A DNA stretch of 64,000 bases from Dickeya fangzhongdai (GTDB lineage Bacteria; Pseudomonadota; Gammaproteobacteria; Enterobacterales; Enterobacteriaceae): assembly GCF_002812485.1 (NCBI RefSeq), contig NZ_CP025003.1, forward strand, positions 3,410,001 through 3,474,000. Reading direction: 5' to 3'. Position numbers and translations under genes: made by a program. Positions 30,792 through 40,153 of this stretch are shown here, piece by piece. The first letter of the stretch is position 1; each line of letters starts with the position of its first letter. The notes beneath the pieces were generated by a model. It worked only from the letters and a program-made list of their open reading frames with translations, was not told where the DNA came from and did not search any database.

Positions 30792-31386
30792 CTGCAAACA
30801 TTATCCCTATGTGTTCGCCGATTATCCTTGCCACGTTCACGAACGTGGAATAAGGGCCATACAGCGCCGGTTTTCGGGGGCATGGCAGCCATTCCTGAAA
30901 GCGACGCTTCTGCATTGTTGCTGTCTTAATGCCGCACCGGCCATATAAGCCGCCTGCCCGGATAACGGATTACTCTCTCGCCAACCGATTCGCCGGAAAG
31001 GCCGTGAGCGCCAGCATGAAATTCATGTTCCGACCGTTTTCAGCCAGTCACGTCACGCATGTACTCAACCTGTCTGCAATCGTGTTACTGGCTGACAGGC
31101 ATCCTGTTTCCTGTTTATGCCAGGCGATCTGCACGCAATATCACCGTGCCGGATAAGGCTAAAACGCCCAATAATATAACTCAGGTTAATGACAAGACAA
31201 TCCCCCGGTCAGCAACCATTTTTCCCACTATTTTCCGATAAACGCCTGACGCAATCGGCCATGCTCGCATTTACCGTTGCGTCTCAGGAGCGGGAAAATA
31301 TTCTGCGACACAAGAAAATTACATCTCATTTACACACTTACTTCATATCATGGTGGATATTACCGATTCACACGATAAATGGCATT

Positions 31387-31514
31387 TATACCCGTCATAC
31401 TTCAAGTTACAGATGCGTTGGCTTTCCTCACTCACCCCAGTCACTTACTCATGTAAGCGCCTGGGGATTCGCTGCGTCGCCGCCTTCCTGCAACTCGAAT
31501 TATTTTGGGTATAT
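31387..31514 (+). repeat. Dispersed intergenic element, copy 1
   Basis: Opens with TATACCCGTCATACTTCAAG and closes with the partly inverse CTCGAATTATTTTGGGTATA. Shares the inner block CACTCACCCCAGTCACTTAC with copy 2. About 128 bp. Confidence 0.85.
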
Positions 31515-31890
31515 CTACCCAATAAACGAGCTTACGCTTATTATCTGTACAAGCTACAGGCATAGTCCCTTAATTCTAACGCCTCGGTTATCTATGCCGG
31601 GATGCGGGACGATAACGAGTCGAACATCGCACAAATAATATTTAATAACGGTTCATTTAATCACCAACCGTTATTTGCCATCCTGCCGTACGTTAATCCA
31701 ACCACAATCACGCCGGTATTCACGCACACGCACTGGTATAATTGCGTTGCGACCATTGAGCAATGGGATGATAGTATGTTTGCCACACACCTTTAGCCAT
31801 GCTCTACCTGCACCAATGCCGATACCCGTTCTGCCGTTGTCACTACCGCCTCTTTGCACACTGGCAAACAGAAACAGCGGCATTATGATA

Positions 31891-31908
31891 GTAAAACGCC
31901 GTTTCATT
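31891..31908. promoter_or_regulatory. KdgR-type operator
   Basis: GTAAAACGCCGTTTCATT has inverse arms AAACG and CGTTT around a centre of one base, and fits at every position the degenerate pattern RTRAAAYRNYRYTTYAYY that I recall for KdgR, the pectin-catabolism repressor. KdgR control of some out genes is established in E. chrysanthemi. It lies 225 bp before outB and about 1.1 kb before outC. Confidence 0.75.
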
Positions 31909-32132
31909 AAAACATATTGCCGGTTTTTTTTTGCGACCAGCCTCAAAGTTTTACCGGCATTAATGATCAGCGTAATAGAATGTTGTCGAAATGGCATTCA
32001 GGTCACATAAATGGGATGAAACGTTGATTATTCCTTCTCATTCCCTGAAAAATGAGGCATCAGACGCTCCGTCAAGATCTGTAATGGTGCGCTCAGGATG
32101 AGCGTCAGGTTGTATAACGTTTGAGGTAAAAC

Positions 32133-32753
32133 GTGAAAAAAACACCGGAAGTGACATCATCAATCCAGACCGGTTACCGCATCCCCGGTTATTTGCTGGT
32201 TGTCTACGCGCTGCTGCTGTTCGCGCTGGGTTGGTTTGGTCATCAACGCTGGGCGGATGTCAGCCCTCCTTCGCTTTCAGTCCCCACTGCGGCAATTGCC
32301 GCCCCGCCGATCAAGATCGTCGCGCCTGCAACAGCAACAGTCGCCGAGGCTACGCCCCCGCCTCAGGCCGCTACGGATAACAGGGAAACCGCGACCTCGC
32401 CAGATGCCGCAGCGGAAGATAAGCCGCTAAAATCCGCGGTCGGCTGGCAAACGGCCAAACCCGGTGAGCTGCCTTATATCGCTTTCAGCGCGCATGTCTA
32501 TACATCTGATCCGGACAAACGCAGCGTGACCCTGAACGGAGAACGCTACCGGGAAGGCGACAGCCCGTATCAGGGGTTAGTGATCGAGCAGATTGAGCAG
32601 GATATGGTGATCTTCAGCTTTAACGGCGAAGCGTTCATTCTGGATTCGTTACAGGATTGGCCGGGCGGGAAACCGGGCGCTGACGCCGCACAGGTCAATG
32701 ACCCGGAGCCGACGTCAAAACCGGAAAAAACGGTCAGAACAACGAAGAAATAA
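32133..32753 (+). CDS. outB: Type II secretion accessory protein OutB
   Basis: 206-residue GspB-family protein. N-terminal membrane helix (IPGYLLVVYALLLFALGWFG, about 17-36), a Pro/Ala/Thr-rich periplasmic linker (about 45-105), and the conserved C-terminal domain (SDPDKRSVTLNGERYREGDS, then VIEQIEQDMVIFSFNGEAF). In Dickeya OutB is known to touch the secretin OutD. GAGGTAAAACGTG context gives a normal start. Converges on outS across a hairpin. Confidence 0.92.
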   Translation: MKKTPEVTSSIQTGYRIPGYLLVVYALLLFALGWFGHQRWADVSPPSLSVPTAAIAAPPIKIVAPATATVAEATPPPQAATDNRETATSPDAAAEDKPLKSAVGWQTAKPGELPYIAFSAHVYTSDPDKRSVTLNGERYREGDSPYQGLVIEQIEQDMVIFSFNGEAFILDSLQDWPGGKPGADAAQVNDPEPTSKPEKTVRTTKK

Positions 32754-32757
32754 CACA

Positions 32758-32780
32758 GCAACTGCACATCATGCAGTTGC
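32758..32780. terminator. Hairpin between outB and outS
   Basis: Stem GCAACTGCA / TGCAGTTGC, loop CATCA, then TTCTCTCTT on the plus strand. It sits just past the outB stop and 8 bp from the end of convergent outS, so it probably serves outB best. Confidence 0.7.
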
Positions 32781-32787
32781 TTCTCTC

Positions 32788-33189
32788 TTAGCGGACGGTG
32801 CGCATGGCGTCAAGAAACGGCGTCATGGCGCGATTGAATGAAGAGCACTGCGTCGCTTTCGGCGTGCCGTCTTTCAACAGCCCCTGATACAGGTTCTCGC
32901 TCAATTGCGGCAAAGATTGATAGCGACTGGTATCCCAGCCTTTTTGCGCCGCCACGTTCACCGCCGTTCTCAGGATGGTGCCGTCATCCGGCAAATCGCT
33001 GCGCTCACACTGCACCCGAAGGTATTTACTGGCCGCCACCAATGACGCCAACTGGCTGATTTGCTCATTAGCCGGCACGCTGGCCGCACTGCGGGAAGCG
33101 GTGTTTTTCACCGGCGCCGGTGCCTGACAGGCAGCCAGACTCAGGCAACAGACACCAAAAAGGACCACTTTTAGCGAAGATACATGCAT
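32788..33189 (-). CDS. outS: Secretin pilotin lipoprotein OutS
   Basis: 133-residue lipoprotein. Signal peptide with lipobox SLAAC (Cys about 20), then a small helical domain with a cysteine pair (VQCERSDL and TQCSSF) as in the PulS/OutS pilotins. It carries OutD to the outer membrane and protects it from proteolysis. Start at 33189 (MHVSSL) places the signal peptide correctly; the longer frame to 33279 does not. Transcribed alone, convergent with outB. Confidence 0.93.
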   Translation of the reverse strand: MHVSSLKVVLFGVCCLSLAACQAPAPVKNTASRSAASVPANEQISQLASLVAASKYLRVQCERSDLPDDGTILRTAVNVAAQKGWDTSRYQSLPQLSENLYQGLLKDGTPKATQCSSFNRAMTPFLDAMRTVR

Positions 33190-33265
33190 GACTCGACTCG
33201 TCTTATTAATTAAGTTCCATCTCTGGGATGCCCGGATTGGACATCCGCTTAGCAAATCATTATCC

Positions 33266-33291
33266 CTTTGCCGCCACAAGCGGCGGCAAAG
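33266..33291. other. Strong inverted repeat between outS and alaC
   Basis: Arms CTTTGCCGCC and GGCGGCAAAG around ACAAGC. It sits between the end of alaC and the start of outS, both on the minus strand. No U-run on either side, so it may be a Rho-type or stabilising hairpin for alaC message. Confidence 0.5.
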
Positions 33292-33344
33292 GACTGCGTG
33301 ATCAAACCATCAGAAAAATATTTCTGCAAGTGCACCCGACAGGC

Positions 33345-34586
33345 TTACTCGCCCTTTTTACTGCCGGACAACAAGTTATTGCCGGACAACACCCCGTCAG
33401 CCCGGAACATGGCTTTGATGCCGCGCACCGCCTGCCGAATGCGATCCTGATTTTCAATCAATGCGAAACGCACGTGCGTGTCGCCGTAATCGCCGAATCC
33501 AATACCGGGCGATACGCAGACTTTCGCTTCCGCCAGCAGGCGCTTGGCGAACTCCAGCGACCCCAGATGGGCGTAGGCGTCCGGAATCTTCGCCCACACA
33601 TACATCGACGCCTTCGGTTCATCCACCATCCAGCCAGCTTCATGCAGACCGCGCACCAGCACATTACGACGCTGACGGTACTGCTCGGCAATATCGCGCA
33701 CGCACTGCTGATCGCCTTCCAGCGCAGCAATCGCCGCCACTTGCAACGGCGTGAACGTACCATAGTCGTGATAACTCTTGATACGTGCCAGGGCGCTCAC
33801 CAGCTCCGGGTTACCAACCATGAAACCGATGCGCCAGCCCGCCATGTTGTAGCTCTTCGACAGCGTAAAGAACTCCACCGCGATCTCTTTGGCGCCGGGA
33901 ACCTGCATAATCGACGGCGCTTTCCAGCCATCGTAAACGATGTCGGCATACGCCAGATCATGCACCACCAGCACCCCGTACTGTTTGGCCAGCGCCACGA
34001 CCCGCTCAAAAAAATCCAGCTCCACGCACTGTGCGGTCGGGTTTGACGGAAAGCCCAGAATCATCATCTTAGGCTTGGGAATACTTTCGCGGATCGCCCG
34101 CTCCAGCTCGTTGAAGAAATCAACGCCGTCAACCAGCGGCACCGAACGCACCTGTGCGCCGGCAATCACCGCGCCATAGATGTGGATCGGATAACTGGGG
34201 TTGGGCACCAGCACGGTGTCGCCGTGATCGAGCGTCGCCAGCATCAGATGCGCCAGACCTTCTTTGGAGCCGATGGTGACAATCGCTTCGCTTTCCGGAT
34301 CAATATCCACCTGATAGCGATCGGCATACCAGCGGGAAATCGCCCGGCGCAACCGGGGAATACCGCGCGATGTGGAGTAACCGTGGGTGTCTTCACGCTG
34401 GGCCACCGTACACAGTTTTTCGACAATGTGCGGCGGCGTGGGGCCATCCGGGTTACCCATGCTGAAATCAATAATGTCCTCACCCCGACGACGGGCGGCC
34501 ATTTTCAGCTCAGCAGTGATATTAAAAACATAAGGGGGGAGACGTTCGATGCGCGAGAAACGGCGCGGAGAATTAAAATCAGCCAT
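33345..34586 (-). CDS. alaC: Glutamate-pyruvate aminotransferase AlaC
   Basis: 413-residue fold-type I PLP aminotransferase resembling AlaC (YfdZ), which makes alanine from pyruvate and glutamate. Seen: [40 protein letters not shown], the PLP lysine in [15 protein letters not shown] and [11 protein letters not shown] close to the end with the arginine in VRFALI. No signal peptide. Diverges from the D-amino-acid transaminase gene across a 417-bp gap. Confidence 0.92.
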   Translation of the reverse strand: MADFNSPRRFSRIERLPPYVFNITAELKMAARRRGEDIIDFSMGNPDGPTPPHIVEKLCTVAQREDTHGYSTSRGIPRLRRAISRWYADRYQVDIDPESEAIVTIGSKEGLAHLMLATLDHGDTVLVPNPSYPIHIYGAVIAGAQVRSVPLVDGVDFFNELERAIRESIPKPKMMILGFPSNPTAQCVELDFFERVVALAKQYGVLVVHDLAYADIVYDGWKAPSIMQVPGAKEIAVEFFTLSKSYNMAGWRIGFMVGNPELVSALARIKSYHDYGTFTPLQVAAIAALEGDQQCVRDIAEQYRQRRNVLVRGLHEAGWMVDEPKASMYVWAKIPDAYAHLGSLEFAKRLLAEAKVCVSPGIGFGDYGDTHVRFALIENQDRIRQAVRGIKAMFRADGVLSGNNLLSGSKKGE

Positions 34587-35003
34587 AGGATCCTCAGGAT
34601 AACGTGAGCGCCCGGACCGTCCGAGCGACGCCTGGCCCGCAAAACGGACCGTTATTCACCCTATCCCAGTTGGCAGAGACTTGTCGAGATCGCCTGGCGA
34701 TTATTTTTTGTCACCCACATTTCAGCTTGCTGATGAGGCGTCAAGGTTAACCGCCGCCGACGTCTCTTTGCCGCCTTTTTCCTGTGACAGACTGTTGCAA
34801 CGCTCTTTCACCCAATCAAAGAAATCAGTATCTTTATGCGCGGTTACGACGCGCGACAATCTTTGCCCCCAATGCCTCCGACTGCTGCCGGCAGAACTGC
34901 CCGTCCGATTCCTGAATTTTCTTTCATGCCTGAAGCCATTGCCTCCCATCAATACGGCAGTGCGGCATGGTTTTTATGCCCGACATCATTAAGGAGTGTT
35001 GTC
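34587..35003. promoter_or_regulatory. Divergent gap between alaC and the D-amino-acid transaminase gene
   Basis: 417 bp holding both promoters. The transaminase site AAGGAG lies at about 34991. An open frame from 34836 runs into the transaminase in phase, but its extra 56 codons show no family resemblance. No known operator or RNA was recognised. Confidence 0.5.
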
Positions 35004-35864
35004 ATGCAGCGCAGTGTTTATGTTGATGGTCAGTACCTGCCGGAATCTCAAGCCACCATTTCGGTGTTCGATCGCGGTTTTCTGTTTGCCGACGCCGTCT
35101 ATGAGGTGACGTCCGTCATCAATAGCGGGTTGGTCGATCTGGATGCGCATCTGGTGCGGCTGCAACGTTCCTGTCGCGAGCTATCCTTATCTCTGCCGGT
35201 GTCGATCGATGACCTTAAAACCATCCACCAGCAACTGATTGAACGAAACCACCTGCAGGAAGGCTCGATTTACCTTCAGCTCAGCCGCGGCAACGGCGGC
35301 GATCGCGATTTCTACTTTCCATCGGCCGAGGTCAGACCGACGCTGGTCCTGTTCACCCAGGATCGTCCGCTCATCAATCATCCTAAAGCCGACACCGGGT
35401 TGTCCGTAGTCACCTGCCCGGATATCCGCTGGCATCGCCGCGATATCAAAACGGTCAGCCTGCTGGCCGCCTGTATGGCGAAAGAGTACGCCCACGCCCA
35501 TCAGGCAGACGATGCGCTGTTAGTCGAAAACGGTTTTGTCACCGAAGGCACCTCCTGCAACTGCTATATCGTGCTGGAAAACAATACCGTCGTTACCCGT
35601 CCGCTGAGCCACGACATCCTGCACGGCATTACCCGTCAGTCCCTGCTGAAACTGGCCGAGCAACAGCAGATTGCTGTAGAAGAACGCCCGTTCACACCGG
35701 AAGAAGCCTGGCAGGCGCGGGAGATCTTCATCACTTCCGCTACCTCATTTGTCTTGCCGGTCGTGAAAATCGACGGTCGTCAGGTAGGTGACGGCAAGCC
35801 AGGTCCGGTCACACGCTGCCTGCGCGACATCTACATCGAGATGGCCCACGCGCAGACACGTTAA
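35004..35864 (+). CDS. D-amino-acid transaminase (fold IV PLP)
   Basis: 286-residue class IV aminotransferase. It reads SVYVDGQYLPESQATISVFDRGFLFADAVYE at the start, GSIYLQLSRG, the PLP lysine in WHRRDIKTVSLL, then EGTSCNCYIV and THGITRQ-type LHGITRQSLL. This matches D-alanine/D-amino-acid transaminases rather than branched-chain enzymes or aminodeoxychorismate lyase, by overall look; substrate is inferred. It would interconvert D-Ala and D-Glu. ATG at 35004 with AAGGAG 8 nt before. Converges with the MscS-type gene. Confidence 0.85.
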   Translation: MQRSVYVDGQYLPESQATISVFDRGFLFADAVYEVTSVINSGLVDLDAHLVRLQRSCRELSLSLPVSIDDLKTIHQQLIERNHLQEGSIYLQLSRGNGGDRDFYFPSAEVRPTLVLFTQDRPLINHPKADTGLSVVTCPDIRWHRRDIKTVSLLAACMAKEYAHAHQADDALLVENGFVTEGTSCNCYIVLENNTVVTRPLSHDILHGITRQSLLKLAEQQQIAVEERPFTPEEAWQAREIFITSATSFVLPVVKIDGRQVGDGKPGPVTRCLRDIYIEMAHAQTR

Positions 35865-35957
35865 CCCACTCACGTTGCGGGCCGGCTCGTCATCCAAGCA
35901 TGAAAGCCGGTCTGCTTCTGTTTGCCGTGATGTGTTGCACGCACACAGCAACCGTTT

Positions 35958-38402
35958 TTACTGTCTGGGCAACGCATCCGCCTGCAACGCAGCAACATCT
36001 ACATTGCTTTCCAGCACCATTTTCTGCGGCACCGCCAACGGAATATTCTCTGTTCTCAGGCGTTTGATGATATCGAACAACAGATCGCTTTTGGCCGACG
36101 CCACCATGCGCGGGCTGCCTACATACCCGGTCACGCTGAGCACCATGCCATTTGGGGTCAGTTGGCTGAACATCACCGACGGCGCCGGGGTTTCCAGAAT
36201 TTTTTCATGCGCGTAGTAGGCATCCAGCAGAATGTTTTTAACCACATCCGGATCAATATCCAATGGGAAGGTCAGCGCCAGTGTCGCCACCCCCTGCGGA
36301 TTACCCATAGTAATGTTGCGCACATTCTGTGAAATAAACTGGGAGTTGGGCACGATCACCGTAGAACGGTCCCCCAACTGAATTTCCGTAGCGCGCACAT
36401 TGATGCGCCGGATATCGCCCTCAACACCACTGATGTTAACCAGATCGCCCACTTTGACTGGCCGTTCAGTCAGCAGAATCAGCCCGGAAATAAAGTTCTT
36501 CACGATCTCCTGTAAACCAAAACCAATCCCGACCGACAGGGCGCTGACAATCCACGCCAGCTTGCTCCACTCGATACCCAGCGTCGCCAGCGTCAGCAGA
36601 ATAATCAGGATGTAACCAATATTGGAATACAACGTCACCAGAGAGGCCTTGATACCGGCTTCCAGCGTAGTTTTCGGAAAGAATTCGTGCTCCAGCCAGC
36701 GGCGGGATACGCGCAGGCTGTAAATGCCGATAACTAGCAGAACCACGGCATTAACCAAATGGGCGGGGACGATACTGATGGATTCCAGACCCTTCCCACC
36801 CCAGATCTCCACCGCTTTCTGCACCAGATCAACCGGCGTGGTCGAACCAAACGTGCCATTCAGCAATGCTACCACGGCCATCAGAATCAACAGCACTTTC
36901 AACCCGGCGGACAAAATAGCCGCAGCCTGATCCAGATGACGATCATCCAGATTCAACGTTCGTTTGATCTGCCGTCCGCTGGCAAAAGCCGGGGAAAACA
37001 GGCTTTCACACACGTCTTCCACAAAAGTGGTCGACAGGTACAGCAGGGATAGCACCATGCCGACCCACACCAGTTCATACGTCAGGAAACGCGCCAGCGA
37101 GATATAGCCAATCAGCAGCGACACCAGCACCGCCAGCGTGGTCAACAGTACGGCCAGATGAATCAATCCCGACAGGGTTGAGCGCGCTTCAGGCGTTTCG
37201 CCGGCTTCCACCATACGCCGGCGAATCTGATCGCTGCGCAGAGCTATCGCCCCGGATGTCAGCGCCAGAAATAGCGACGACAGGCCGTTGCCGACTATCG
37301 TCACCCCCACCGAAATGCCGCTGACAGTATTGATCTGCTCAATTACCCCAAAAACAACGATAAAGCCGGTGGCGATAATCGAGAAAGGTTCCATCGCCCG
37401 CGCCACCGGGTTGGCAATCGCCGGCAGGCGCCACGACGGACGTTTATTGGAAAGAAAAGCCCGCCCAAGCCCGGAAATCATCGAACAGAACACCACCAGC
37501 CGGACCAGGCTTTCCATGAATCCCTCGGTACGATCGGTCACATCGCCATGACGAGTGAAAACATAATCCACCAGCAGGACCGCCAACCCCATCGTCAGCA
37601 CAGTGGAAAACACCACCGCGATAGCCAGAAAACTGCGTCTCAAACGACCTTCCGGCAGCAAATGAATGCCCGCCCGCGCCAGATATTTCTCCAGTAGCTT
37701 TCGCCCCGCCGTACTCAGCGCCGCCGCCAGCAGCAGAAAAAACGCCGACCCGTAACGCCATCCGGGTTGCCAGGCGGCAATAAACGCCTCGCTCAGGTCA
37801 TCCTTCAAATCGGATAACCGCTCGATGTCTTCCTGCATCGGCTTGATAATGGGTGACCAAAAGCGGCTGCCAAGAATACTGCCGGAGTTGAGCGCCAGTT
37901 GATTTTTCAGCGCATTCCGGCGCAGCGCCAGAATCTGCGTCGACAGGTTCTCCGCCCCGGTTTTTATCGCCTGCACCTGACTGGCCTGCGCATCCAGTTT
38001 CTGTTTCTGCTGGTTAAGCGTGGCGCGCTTACGCGTGACCTCGGCGGTTTCGTTCACGGCGGCCTGCGGCTGCGGCGCCGGCCCCAGAACGTCCAGTTGC
38101 GCCTGCAATTGCGCACGCATCGGCGTCAGGATGCCGGCGAGTTTATCCGCATTGGCGACCAGTTCCAGCGTGGTATCGTTCAATACATTAAGTTTGGCGT
38201 CAGTGGTGGTGCCGGACACCTGTTGTTTGATGCCATCAAGCTGTTTCTGCAGCTTTAGCAGTTCGGTATCCACATTCACCTTGTCCGCGGTTTCCTCCTG
38301 CCCATCCGGCGCAGGATCCGTCGCGGCCATACTTACCGAACTGAAGGCAAACAGCGCCACCAGCAGCATCCAACCGTAAATTCCGAGTAGCCCTTTACGC
38401 AT
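35958..38402 (-). CDS. Large MscS-type mechanosensitive channel (DUF3772-like N-terminus)
   Basis: 814-residue inner-membrane protein. Signal peptide to about residue 27, a periplasmic coiled-coil-prone domain (about 40-200) rich in Gln and Leu, roughly ten membrane helices, then the MscS pore and beta domain (WIVSALSVGIGFGLQEIVKNF, SGLILLTERPVKVGDLV, RATEIQLGDRSTVIVPNSQ). It would open under membrane tension to release solutes on osmotic downshock. The periplasmic domain suggests the DUF3772 group. Monocistronic, converging with the transaminase gene. Confidence 0.9.
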   Translation of the reverse strand: MRKGLLGIYGWMLLVALFAFSSVSMAATDPAPDGQEETADKVNVDTELLKLQKQLDGIKQQVSGTTTDAKLNVLNDTTLELVANADKLAGILTPMRAQLQAQLDVLGPAPQPQAAVNETAEVTRKRATLNQQKQKLDAQASQVQAIKTGAENLSTQILALRRNALKNQLALNSGSILGSRFWSPIIKPMQEDIERLSDLKDDLSEAFIAAWQPGWRYGSAFFLLLAAALSTAGRKLLEKYLARAGIHLLPEGRLRRSFLAIAVVFSTVLTMGLAVLLVDYVFTRHGDVTDRTEGFMESLVRLVVFCSMISGLGRAFLSNKRPSWRLPAIANPVARAMEPFSIIATGFIVVFGVIEQINTVSGISVGVTIVGNGLSSLFLALTSGAIALRSDQIRRRMVEAGETPEARSTLSGLIHLAVLLTTLAVLVSLLIGYISLARFLTYELVWVGMVLSLLYLSTTFVEDVCESLFSPAFASGRQIKRTLNLDDRHLDQAAAILSAGLKVLLILMAVVALLNGTFGSTTPVDLVQKAVEIWGGKGLESISIVPAHLVNAVVLLVIGIYSLRVSRRWLEHEFFPKTTLEAGIKASLVTLYSNIGYILIILLTLATLGIEWSKLAWIVSALSVGIGFGLQEIVKNFISGLILLTERPVKVGDLVNISGVEGDIRRINVRATEIQLGDRSTVIVPNSQFISQNVRNITMGNPQGVATLALTFPLDIDPDVVKNILLDAYYAHEKILETPAPSVMFSQLTPNGMVLSVTGYVGSPRMVASAKSDLLFDIIKRLRTENIPLAVPQKMVLESNVDVAALQADALPRQ

Positions 38403-38737
38403 ACACCCAACGTGCCCTTGATACTGTCGTCAACCGGTGCGGCAATTCCTACGCCGGTTGCCCTGGGATGAAACAGAAACCTGCAGCGATACCCGCAGGC
38501 GAGATGGCTAATAACTTACTCAGCAATGGAGGTAAAACTCAAACAGATATCGCCGAAACTGTCCGATTTACGAGATCGCTTCCGAGGTACCGGCTTCATT
38601 TGCAGGAATAACAGCGAGCTATACGAAGGTTGTTCAGGGATTCGCCGACCAGTCCAAATCGCGCGCCAATTCATTGACTCATCAGGGATGCCCGGTATAA
38701 TCCAGCCCACATCGCCAAGCGACTGTATCCCATCAAG
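38403..38737. promoter_or_regulatory. argU: Gap before tRNA-Arg with its promoter
   Basis: 335 bp. A sigma-70 promoter fits at TTGACT (38674-38679) and TATAAT (38696-38701), 16 bp apart, about 36 bp before the mature tRNA 5' end. The rest contains the mscS-type gene promoter on the other strand and no gene that I can support. Confidence 0.65.
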
Positions 38738-38814
38738 GCGCCCTTAGCTCAGTTGGATAGAGCAACGGCCTTCTAAGCCGTAGGTCACAGGTTCGAATCC
38801 TGTAGGGCGTACCA
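38738..38814 (+). tRNA. argU: tRNA-Arg (anticodon TCT)
   Basis: 77 nt with encoded CCA. Acceptor arms GCGCCCT / AGGGCGT pair, D-arm GCTC / GAGC, anticodon stem ACGGC / GCCGT with loop CTTCTAA (anticodon TCT), T-arm ACAGG / CCTGT with TTCGAAT. It reads rare AGA codons. tRNA 3' ends are common integration sites, and a phage tail-fibre scrap lies right after it. Confidence 0.97.
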
Positions 38815-38899
38815 TCTCGTCAATCAGTTACATCTAATCGCTACGACTTTTCAATATCAACAGGTGCTCTAACGGGTGCTGTAATGAAAACATTGATTA

Positions 38900-39019
38900 T
38901 CAAGATGATTTAGCAGACTCCAGCGCAACTACCCGCGTAATCAGCTTATCTATCGTCTTCTGTTGTTCTTTGACAGCGTTTACTAACAGAGCCGTCACAG
39001 AGTGGACTGACCTCCCCTT
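38900..39019 (-). pseudogene. Phage tail-fibre C-terminal remnant
   Basis: On the minus strand a reading frame ending at 38900 gives SVHSVTALLVNAVKEQQKTI and then DKLITRVVALESAKSS before TGA. This heptad-like end is typical of the self-cleaving chaperone tail (peptidase S74 type) of phage tail fibres. Only about 40 residues remain, with no start, so it is a remnant of a prophage or island once seated at the tRNA-Arg gene. Upstream limit is approximate. Confidence 0.55.
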
Positions 39020-39088
39020 CTACCGGATGCCACTAAATACGCCGATAAGGCTTACGTTCTGCATCACGTTTCTGGATGGACTTACGGC

Positions 39089-40033
39089 TCATTCAGCACA
39101 GATGCCAACCGAATCAGTCAGTGACCAGGTATTCGGCTGACCGATATAGGCCCTCAACGCATCAAGGAAAACCGTTACGCGGGCTGGCGGATTTCTCAGT
39201 GCGCGTAATGCGTAAATACCCGTCGATGCCTGTGGTTGCAGGCACAACGCCGGGAACAGCTGTGTCAGAAGACCCGCTTTGATATCCGGACCAACCACCC
39301 AGTCCGGTAGCCAGGCGATACCGATCCCCGCCACTGCCGCCAGTCGCATGGCGTCAAAATCATCACAACCGAACATCGGGGGAAAGCCAGCTGCGCGTAC
39401 CGGCTGCCCCAGCACACTGGCCCAGTTTAGCAGGTCAGAACCGTGAAGTTTATCGATCAGGCGATGCGTCGACATCTCCTCTGGCGTGGCGGGTACTCCC
39501 GCCTTTGCCAGATACGCCGGGCTGGCGCACAGCACCCGGGTCTGTGTACCGATGCGACTGCCTATCAGGGTGCTGTCGGCCATATCACCGATGCGGATAA
39601 CCAGATCCAGCCGCTCAGCAACCGGGTCTGCCAGCCGTTCCGTCAAATCCAGTTCCAGCCTTAAATCAGGATGCTGCTGCGTCAGTTGCGCCATGACGGG
39701 AAGTACGTAGCGTTTGCCGAATGTCGGATAGCACGCCACCCGCAAAATGCCCGTAACGGCGCCTTTCATCGAGGCCAGCTCCTGCTGTGCGTCCGCCAGT
39801 GAATCCAGTATTTGTCTTGCCCGGATCAGCAACGCTTCGCCGGCATCCGTCAGCGTAAGATGTCGGGTTGAGCGCAGAAACAACGGCGTATCAAGATGCG
39901 CCTCAAGCGCATCAATCTGGCGGCCGATCGAGGAAGGGGTGCGTCCACGACGACGACCGGCTCCAGAAAAACTGTTCTCGCGCGCGACATCAACAAAAAC
40001 GCTCAGGAACTCGGCGAATTTCTCTGACTGCAT
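39089..40033 (-). CDS. LysR-type regulator of the adjacent aldehyde dehydrogenase cluster
   Basis: 314-residue LysR-family transcription factor. The winged helix-turn-helix occupies about residues 5-65 (FVDVARENSFSGAGRRRGRT, then PSSIGRQIDALEAHLDTPLF), followed by a periplasmic-binding-like effector domain. ATG at 40033 (MQSEKF) gives family length and has AGGAAA 9 nt upstream; the longer frame to 40135 has no added similarity. It is divergent from, and probably controls, the three genes that start at 40154. Confidence 0.9.
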   Translation of the reverse strand: MQSEKFAEFLSVFVDVARENSFSGAGRRRGRTPSSIGRQIDALEAHLDTPLFLRSTRHLTLTDAGEALLIRARQILDSLADAQQELASMKGAVTGILRVACYPTFGKRYVLPVMAQLTQQHPDLRLELDLTERLADPVAERLDLVIRIGDMADSTLIGSRIGTQTRVLCASPAYLAKAGVPATPEEMSTHRLIDKLHGSDLLNWASVLGQPVRAAGFPPMFGCDDFDAMRLAAVAGIGIAWLPDWVVGPDIKAGLLTQLFPALCLQPQASTGIYALRALRNPPARVTVFLDALRAYIGQPNTWSLTDSVGICAE

Positions 40034-40153
40034 CTGTGCATTTCCTGCATAGCTGTTGTGGGGAGAAGCCATCTTATCAGTCAGTTCCCCCAATCTTAAT
40101 ATTCTTCCCACAGCAAGTTCACCTACAGACATCATCGAACCGGGAAAGAAAAT

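Larger units (their letters stand above)
30792..32132. promoter_or_regulatory. Divergent outC / outB regulatory gap
   Basis: 1341 bp without a believable gene, AT-rich in its second half. It contains one dispersed repeat (31387-31514) and a palindromic KdgR-type site (31891-31908). Short open frames exist on both strands but none has a ribosome binding site plus recognisable protein. I did not find a convincing outT gene, which I recall being reported for the outB-outC gap in other strains. Confidence 0.6.

Noticed and set aside
31189..31638. 149-codon frame in the outC-outB gap as outT candidate
   Set aside because: It runs through the dispersed element, lacks a ribosome binding site and reads like random coding.
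34722..34952. 76-codon minus-strand frame before the transaminase gene
   Set aside because: No recognisable protein, poor start context and overlap with the transaminase leader.
38526..38747. 73-codon frame running into tRNA-Arg
   Set aside because: It overlaps the tRNA and its promoter; a coincidental open frame.
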